From positions 806,001-870,000 of the forward strand of contig CAVVOG010000003.1 of the NCBI GenBank assembly GCA_963749895.1: 64,000 nt of DNA. The letters run 5' to 3'. This stretch comes from AC-51 sp963749895. GTDB taxonomy: Bacteria; Actinomycetota; UBA4738; HRBIN12. Below the pieces are notes generated by a model. That model searched no databases and was not told the origin of the DNA. It saw only the letters and a list, made by a program, of their open reading frames with translations. This document shows positions 59,574 through 64,000 of this stretch, piece by piece (position 1 is the stretch's first letter; the number at the start of each line of letters is the position of its first letter). The position numbers and the translations under genes were made by a program.

Positions 59574-60356
59574 TCACCCGGCGACGGGCACCAGGTCGGC
59601 GACGGTGTCGAGGATGTAGGTCGGCTCGATCCCGCTCGAGATCACATCGTCTCGGGTCGAGATCCCCGTCAGGACCAGGACCGAGTCCCACGACAGGCCT
59701 CGGGCCCCGGCGATGTCGGTGTCGAGGCGATCGCCCACCAAGAGCGGTCGGCCGCCCCCGGCCCGCGCGAGCGCGGCCTCCAGCACCGGCGCGTGCGGTT
59801 TGCCCACCACCTCGGCGCGTATGCCGGTGGTGGTCTCGATCGCGGCGACCAGGGCACCCGCGCCCGGCCAGGCCGTCCCGTCGGCCGCTGGGAACGACGC
59901 GTCGAGGTTCGAGGCGACGAACGCCGCCCCGTGTTGGAGCAGGATCGAAGCGGTCCGAAGCTTCGCGTAGTCGACGGTGCGATCCCAGCCGACGACCACG
60001 GCCTCCACCCGATCGGGCTCCCCGTCCCGAACGCGGATCCCGGCGTCCGTCAGGGCCGTTCGGAGTCCCTCCTCCCCCACGACGAACGCCGTCGCGACCC
60101 CTCGACGGGCCAGGAGCTCGGCGGTGGCCAGCGCCGAGGTCTGGACCTCCTCGATCGCCGCCGCGATCCCCACGGAGGCGAGGTGCGAGACGACGGCGCC
60201 GGGGGTCCTGGCCGCGTTGTTCGTGACGAACGCGATCCGCTTGTCGAGTCGCCGCAAGCGCTCGATCGTCTCGGCAGCGCCGGGGATCGGCTGGGCACCC
60301 CGGTACAGGACCCCGTCGAGGTCGAACAGGATCGCGTCGTACCCCTCGACGATCAC
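59574..60356 (-). CDS. HAD-family hydrolase (NagD-like)
   Basis: 260-aa haloacid-dehalogenase phosphatase, class IIA. Motif I is ILFDLDGVLYRG (nucleophile Asp), motif II FVTNNAARTPGAVVSHLASVGI, motif III VVGKPHAPVLEAAL and motif IV LLVGDRLDTDIAGARG. It is likely a sugar-phosphate or nucleotide phosphatase, corresponding to Rv1692 (glycerol-3-phosphate phosphatase in mycobacteria). GTG 60356 overlaps the TPR stop (GTGA). Confidence 0.92.
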   Translation of the reverse strand: MIVEGYDAILFDLDGVLYRGAQPIPGAAETIERLRRLDKRIAFVTNNAARTPGAVVSHLASVGIAAAIEEVQTSALATAELLARRGVATAFVVGEEGLRTALTDAGIRVRDGEPDRVEAVVVGWDRTVDYAKLRTASILLQHGAAFVASNLDASFPAADGTAWPGAGALVAAIETTTGIRAEVVGKPHAPVLEAALARAGGGRPLLVGDRLDTDIAGARGLSWDSVLVLTGISTRDDVISSGIEPTYILDTVADLVPVAG

Positions 60357-60745
60357 GACGCCCGATCCAGTCGAGCCAGCGCGCGCTCGTAGTCCTCGAC
60401 GCCCGGGCGCATCGCGACCGCGAGCTTCGCATGGCCGCGTGCACGGTCGCGCTGACCGGTGCGCTCGCACGCGAGCGCCAGGGCGAAATGCGCGTAGTCG
60501 TCGGCCGGCTGCATCGCCACGACCTTCGCGAACTCGCGTCTGGCCATCGCCGCACGTCCGGTCTGGAACAGCGCGCGGCCGAGCGCCTCACGGATCGAGG
60601 CCTTCTCGGGTTCGAGGAGCTTCGCGCGTCCCAGCAGCATGGCCGCCTGGTGCGGGTGGCCGTCACGCAGGAGCGCCGCGCCACGCGCGAACAGGTCATA
60701 GGCGTCCTCGGACCCGGGCCGCCTGCTATACAGGTCGCGTGCCAC
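60353..60745 (-). CDS. Small TPR protein
   Basis: 130-aa protein formed of about three tetratricopeptide helices pairs (AYDLFARGAALLRDGHPHQAAMLLGRAKLLEPEK, SIREALGRALFQTGRAAMARREFAKVVAMQPAD, YAHFALALACERTGQRDRARGHAKLAVAM). It is a protein-protein interaction scaffold of unknown partner. The GTG start at 60745 overlaps the divergent DUF1015 start by 7 bp, which is unusual, so the true start may lie further downstream. It overlaps the HAD gene by 4 nt. Confidence 0.8.
   Translation of the reverse strand: MARDLYSRRPGSEDAYDLFARGAALLRDGHPHQAAMLLGRAKLLEPEKASIREALGRALFQTGRAAMARREFAKVVAMQPADDYAHFALALACERTGQRDRARGHAKLAVAMRPGVEDYERALARLDRAS
60724..60732 (+). promoter_or_regulatory. Extended -10 box for leaderless DUF1015 transcript
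   Basis: TGCTATACA carries TGn plus TATACA (60727-60732), 6 nt before GTG 60739. No Shine-Dalgarno sequence is present. Confidence 0.5.
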
Positions 60746-61929
60746 GCATCGCTCCGTTCCCCGGCCTGGTCTACGACCCCGCGATCGCCGGTCCCCTCGA
60801 CCGGCTGACGGCGCCGCCGTACGACGTTATCAGCGAGTCTCGTCGTCGTTCCTACCTCGACGGGAGCGCACACAACATCGTGCACCTGGATCTGGCCGAG
60901 GGCAGCGACGATCCGGCCGCCGCCGACAGCCGATACGTGGGCGCGGCCGAACTCCTGGAGGAGTGGCGACGCCGCGGCGTCGTCCGGCAGACGCCTCCCG
61001 CCTACTTCGCCTACGAGGTCGAGTTCCAGCTGGACGCCGTCGCGCGTCGGATCCGGGGTGTGTTCTGCGCGATGGAACTCGAGCCCTGGGGCGGGGGGGT
61101 CCTGCCCCACGAGCACGTGATGCCCGGACCCGTCGAGGACCGTCTGTGCCTCCTGCGTGCCACGGCGACCCACCTGTCGGCGATCTACGGCACGATCGCC
61201 GGACCGTGCGAGCCGTTGCGCCACCTCCTGGCCCGCACGGCCGAGACAGCGGCTCCCTATGAGGTCCACGACGGGGAAGGCGTCACGCACCGGATGTGGT
61301 CGATCGAGGCGGACGCCCCTATCGATCGGTGGGTGGCCGACGAGACGCTCCTGATCGCCGACGGACACCATCGCTACACCACCGCGCTCGCCTATCGGAA
61401 CGAGCGCCACGCGGCAGACGGCCCGGGTCCGTGGGACCGCATCCTCACGCTGCTCGTCGATGCCGGGAGCCAAGACGTCCCGGTCCTTCCCTACCACCGC
61501 GTACAGCTGCAGGGAGACCCTCCTCCTTCAGATGGGGACCCGGTCGCCGATCTGGCGAGCGCTCTCGCACGCCTCGACGACGACGCCGGCGTGTTCGCGA
61601 CCGTCGCCCTTGCCGCAGACGGGCGCCCGACGTACCGCGTGCACCGTCTGGAGGGTGGTCCCCCGGCCGTCAGCGCTCTCCACGAGGAACTCCTGGACCT
61701 GGCCGCCCCGGGCGACGCGCTCCGGTTCACCCACGACGTCGGCGACGCCGACGAGATGGTCCGAACCGGGCAGGCTGTCGCCGCCTACCTGCTGCCCCCG
61801 ACCCACCCCGATCGGATCATGGCCGCGGTCGCGCGGGGCGACCGTCTGCCTCGCAAGTCGACCTTCTTCTGGCCGAAACCCCGCACCGGCATGATCATGA
61901 TGCCGCTGGGCGGATCGGCGCCTGTCTAG
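60739..61929 (+). CDS. DUF1015 family protein
   Basis: 396-aa conserved cytosolic protein. The N-terminus (VPRIAPFPGLVYDPAIAGPLDRLTAPPYDVI) and blocks PAYFAYEVEF, VLPHEHVMPGPVEDRL, LLIADGHHRYTTALAYRNE and MIMMPLGG are typical of DUF1015. The His-rich ADGHHRYTTA stretch suggests a phosphatase- or kinase-like active site, but no reaction is established; in other bacteria it is linked to SerA operons. The stop shares CTAG with the SSB stop on the other strand. Confidence 0.9.
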   Translation: MPRIAPFPGLVYDPAIAGPLDRLTAPPYDVISESRRRSYLDGSAHNIVHLDLAEGSDDPAAADSRYVGAAELLEEWRRRGVVRQTPPAYFAYEVEFQLDAVARRIRGVFCAMELEPWGGGVLPHEHVMPGPVEDRLCLLRATATHLSAIYGTIAGPCEPLRHLLARTAETAAPYEVHDGEGVTHRMWSIEADAPIDRWVADETLLIADGHHRYTTALAYRNERHAADGPGPWDRILTLLVDAGSQDVPVLPYHRVQLQGDPPPSDGDPVADLASALARLDDDAGVFATVALAADGRPTYRVHRLEGGPPAVSALHEELLDLAAPGDALRFTHDVGDADEMVRTGQAVAAYLLPPTHPDRIMAAVARGDRLPRKSTFFWPKPRTGMIMMPLGGSAPV

Positions 61930-62246
61930 GACTCCGAGACGGGCGCCTGCAGCTTCTTGATCCCGGTGGCGACCACCTCGGTCAGGCTCCGGGCACCGGC
62001 ACCACTGCGGTAGAAGCGCCGAACGAGCTGCCCATGGACGAGGACCGCGTCCCCCTTGGCGATCCCGTCGAGCGCCTTCGGCCCCACGGTGCCGTGCCAG
62101 GCCGCGACCGGCAGCGGCAGCAGGCGCCTCCCGAGCTCGGGGACCGACACCCGAAGCTCCGTCACCTCGTCCCCCGACGGCATCCGCCGTTGGACCGGAT
62201 CGGCTGCGACCGTTCCCGCCAGCACCACGACATTGACCGTGACCAC
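61926..62246 (-). CDS. Single-stranded DNA-binding-like OB-fold protein
   Basis: 106-aa small SSB-like protein. VTVNVVVLAGTVAADPVQRRMPSGDEVTELRVSVPE is the OB-fold start, followed by LPVAAWH, AKGDAVLVHGQLVRRFYRSGAGARSLTEVVATGI. It lacks the acidic C-terminal tail of housekeeping SSB, so it is an accessory paralogue. GTG 62246 was chosen because GAGGGA lies 4 nt upstream and homologues start there; GTG 62258 or 62273 are possible. A TACCGT box at 62319-62314 would start the transcript near 62307. Confidence 0.82.
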   Translation of the reverse strand: MVTVNVVVLAGTVAADPVQRRMPSGDEVTELRVSVPELGRRLLPLPVAAWHGTVGPKALDGIAKGDAVLVHGQLVRRFYRSGAGARSLTEVVATGIKKLQAPVSES

Positions 62247-62337
62247 GACATCCCTCACTTCCCGCGACCGCACCTCGTCGACCGCGCACTCGGGGGAGGC
62301 CAGGTTGGAGCCAACGGTAGCCGACGGCACCGACATC

Positions 62338-62362
62338 GAGGGAGGGTCTGACAGACTCCCTC
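62338..62362. promoter_or_regulatory. Inverted repeat before the MBL-fold gene
   Basis: GAGGGAGGGTCTG (62338-62350) and CAGACTCCCTC (62352-62362) form a near-perfect stem (one-base bulge) around a single A, 2 nt before ATG 62365. It may be an operator in the divergent region with the SSB-like gene or a translational hairpin. Confidence 0.45.
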
Positions 62363-62364
62363 GT

Positions 62365-63345
62365 ATGCACGTCCCGACGCACCCGGAGCCGCTCCTCGGA
62401 GAGGTCGCCGACGGCATCACGGCGATCGACACGGGGATGGCGGGGCACCGTGAGCTCAACGCGGTGTACGTCATCGCGGCCGCGGAGCCCTGCCTCATCG
62501 AGACCGGCCCCGGGAGCGACGGAGCGACGATCGTCGACGGTCTCTCGCGTCTCGGCCTCGGGCCGGGAGACCTCGCGCACGTGGTCGTCACGCATATCCA
62601 CATGGACCACGCCGGCGGCGCGGGGGGCCTGCTGGCGCGGTTCACGAACGCGAGGGTCTGGGTGCACGAGATCGGCGCTCGTCACCTGGTCGATCCGGAG
62701 CGCCTGATCGCGAGCACGGCGCGCACCTACGGCCAGGAGCGGATGCGATCGCTCTACGGCGAGACGCTCCCGTGCCCGGCCGAACGGGTCCGCGCCGTCG
62801 CCGACGGCGACGCGATCGGTCTCGGCGACCGTTCCCTCGCCGTCGTTCATACCCCAGGACATGCCTCGCATCACGTCGCGCTCCACGACGACATGACCGG
62901 AGCGCTCTTCACGGGCGAGGCGATCGGCTCCTACCTCCCGTACGGCCCGAGCTTCCGGCCGGCCCTGCCGGCGCCCGAGGTCGACGTGGAGGCGGCGCTG
63001 AGGACGATCGAGCGGATGCGACAGGTGCATCCGACGACCCTGCTCACCTCCCATTTCGGGCAGGTGGGCGACCCGGACGAGGGTTTCGATATCGCCGCCC
63101 AGCGGATCCGCGACTGGTCGGAGACGGTGCGCGCCGCGTTGACCGAGGAGCCACCCGCGAGCGACGAAGACCTCGTCCGCCGCCTCACGGACCAGGCGCG
63201 CGAGGAGTTCGAGGCGGACTCTGGTGGGAGGCCCTTCGACGTCGAACGCTATGACGCGTTGGGTTCGATCCAGATGAACGCCCAAGGCCTGGCGCGGTAC
63301 TGGCGCAAGCGCCGCGAGGCCGAGGCGGCGGCTCAGGGCAACTGA
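62365..63345 (+). CDS. MBL-fold metallo-hydrolase
   Basis: 326-aa metallo-beta-lactamase-fold enzyme. The zinc motif is THIHMDHAGG (HxHxDH), with further ligands His in HTPGHASHH, Asp/Glu in LFTGEAIG and His in LLTSHFGQ. A helical C-terminal extension (about 240-326) is present. The substrate is unknown; glyoxalase II, lactonase and RNase-Z-like relatives share this pattern. It is convergent with the TPR gene, overlapping it by 13 nt at the 3' ends. Confidence 0.9.
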   Translation: MHVPTHPEPLLGEVADGITAIDTGMAGHRELNAVYVIAAAEPCLIETGPGSDGATIVDGLSRLGLGPGDLAHVVVTHIHMDHAGGAGGLLARFTNARVWVHEIGARHLVDPERLIASTARTYGQERMRSLYGETLPCPAERVRAVADGDAIGLGDRSLAVVHTPGHASHHVALHDDMTGALFTGEAIGSYLPYGPSFRPALPAPEVDVEAALRTIERMRQVHPTTLLTSHFGQVGDPDEGFDIAAQRIRDWSETVRAALTEEPPASDEDLVRRLTDQAREEFEADSGGRPFDVERYDALGSIQMNAQGLARYWRKRREAEAAAQGN

Positions 63346-64000
63346 GACAGGCGCTCGGCCACGTCGAAGGCCGCCGCGTCGTGTCGGAGGATCTTTCGGA
63401 ACTCCGCTGCTGCCTCCTGCGGCCGGCCCGCCTTCTCGAGGATGTCGGCCTTCACGTACCACAGCCGAAGCGTGTACGGCTCCGCAACGTCCTCCCGGGT
63501 GCGTGCCCGCCCGAGGAACGCCAGCGCCTCGGCGAACCGTCCTTGATCGGCCAGCGCCGACGCCGCGACGATCACGGATTCGGCCTTCACGTCGTTCCCG
63601 ACCTTCTTCTCGCGCAGGACCTCGTCCGCGAGCGGTACCGCCTCGGCGGGCTTCCCGACCGCTCGGAGGCAGTCGGCGATCAGATGGTTCTGATCGACCC
63701 GGCCCGTCATCCGCTTGTAGGCCTTGAGCTCTGCGAGCGCCTCGTTCCACCGGCCCGCCCCATACAGCGCCAGGCCGAGGACCTCTCGCACGCTGCTCGA
63801 CCGGCTGGACAGTCGTTTCGCCTTCTCAGCCTCCGCCGTTGCCCCCAGGGGGTCGCCCCGCTCGAGGAGCTCGATGGCCCGAGCCAAGCGTGCGATCGTG
63901 TCCTGCAGCGTCGTCGGTCGGGTCGAGCGGCGGACCTCGTCCAGTACGTCACGCGGCAGCTCCGAGGCCTTCGATGGCGTGCCTCGGGGCTTCCCGCCGG
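63333..64000 (-). CDS. TPR-repeat protein, 5' end beyond window
   Basis: The frame is open to the right edge, where it reads GGKPRGTPSKASELPRDVLDEVRR, so the true start is outside; about 221 residues are seen. Helical repeats such as ARAIELLERGDPLGATAEAEKAKRL, VREVLGLALYGAGRWNEALAELKAYKRMTG and RLWYVKADILEKAGRPQEAAAEFRKILR are TPRs. It matches the conserved actinobacterial Rv1691-like protein of the tlyA neighbourhood. A TTG at 63887 is internal and should not be taken as the start. Confidence 0.88.
   Translation of the reverse strand, partial: GGKPRGTPSKASELPRDVLDEVRRSTRPTTLQDTIARLARAIELLERGDPLGATAEAEKAKRLSSRSSSVREVLGLALYGAGRWNEALAELKAYKRMTGRVDQNHLIADCLRAVGKPAEAVPLADEVLREKKVGNDVKAESVIVAASALADQGRFAEALAFLGRARTREDVAEPYTLRLWYVKADILEKAGRPQEAAAEFRKILRHDAAAFDVAERLSQLP

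Noticed and set aside
1..64000. CRISPR array, insertion sequence or rRNA operon
   Set aside because: No regularly spaced repeats, transposase motifs or rRNA sequences were found on either strand.

Overview
This is a gene-dense, very high-GC chromosomal segment from an Actinomycetota bacterium. The evidence is the complete Pup-proteasome cluster (dop, pup, prcB, prcA, pafA, then pafB and pafC), an actinobacterial DUF4193 protein, a fused Lnt-Ppm1 protein, and gene order that follows Mycobacterium tuberculosis in two blocks (roughly Rv1822-Rv1832 and Rv1691-Rv1713). Split gcvPA/gcvPB genes and several lineage-specific proteins suggest a deep-branching class rather than a mycobacterial relative. 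The exact taxon cannot be settled from this window. No insertion sequence, prophage or CRISPR array is visible. Many genes start 6-8 nt after a TANNNT box, which suggests widespread leaderless transcripts; these boxes were used to choose several starts.

Layout. 1-8.1 kb: dop (5' end cut by the window edge), pup, prcB, prcA and pafA, an alpha/beta hydrolase and an unknown protein on the minus strand, then pafB-pafC. 8.1-17.1 kb, plus strand: a zinc-ribbon protein, a small membrane protein, TatA/B-like and TatC, a membrane-anchored unknown, two diacylglycerol-kinase-like genes (the second with a broken GGDGT motif), an alpha/beta hydrolase, HelY helicase and an M24 peptidase. 17.1-22.2 kb, minus strand: cysS, a divergent FtsH-like protease, a lipoprotein and an Lrp/AsnC regulator. 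22.3-24.5 kb, plus strand: a very small reverse-transcriptase-like protein (230 aa) coupled by ATGA to an amidohydrolase; this is the most unusual locus. 24.5-31.2 kb: a strongly base-paired intergenic region, DUF4193, Lnt-Ppm1, and a long DUF11-repeat surface protein interrupted by a +1 frameshift and closed by an intrinsic terminator.

31.4-40.8 kb, mostly minus strand: gcvPB-gcvPA, a small nuclease-fold-like protein with a MerR regulator, a divergent secreted CAP protein, DUF151, hpt, a D,D-carboxypeptidase, a second MerR (FtsR/Rv1828-like), a zinc-ribbon/FHA protein (GarA-like), gcvH, pgsA and tRNA-Pro. Two MerR genes, an FHA protein and gcvH/gcvPAB lie together, as in mycobacteria. 40.8-49 kb, minus strand: der, cmk, aroA, tyrA, aroH, rluB, scpB, scpA and trpS, covering ribosome assembly, nucleotide and aromatic amino-acid synthesis and chromosome segregation. 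49-54 kb, minus strand: a degenerate site-2-protease-like membrane protein, deoA, deoB, a DksA/TraR zinc finger, a XerD-type recombinase and a NUDIX hydrolase. 54-60.7 kb, minus strand: pyrG, recN, nadK, tlyA, a phasin-like protein, a NagD-like HAD phosphatase and a TPR protein. The last part has DUF1015 (plus), an SSB-like protein (minus), an MBL-fold hydrolase (plus) and a TPR protein (minus) that runs off the right edge.
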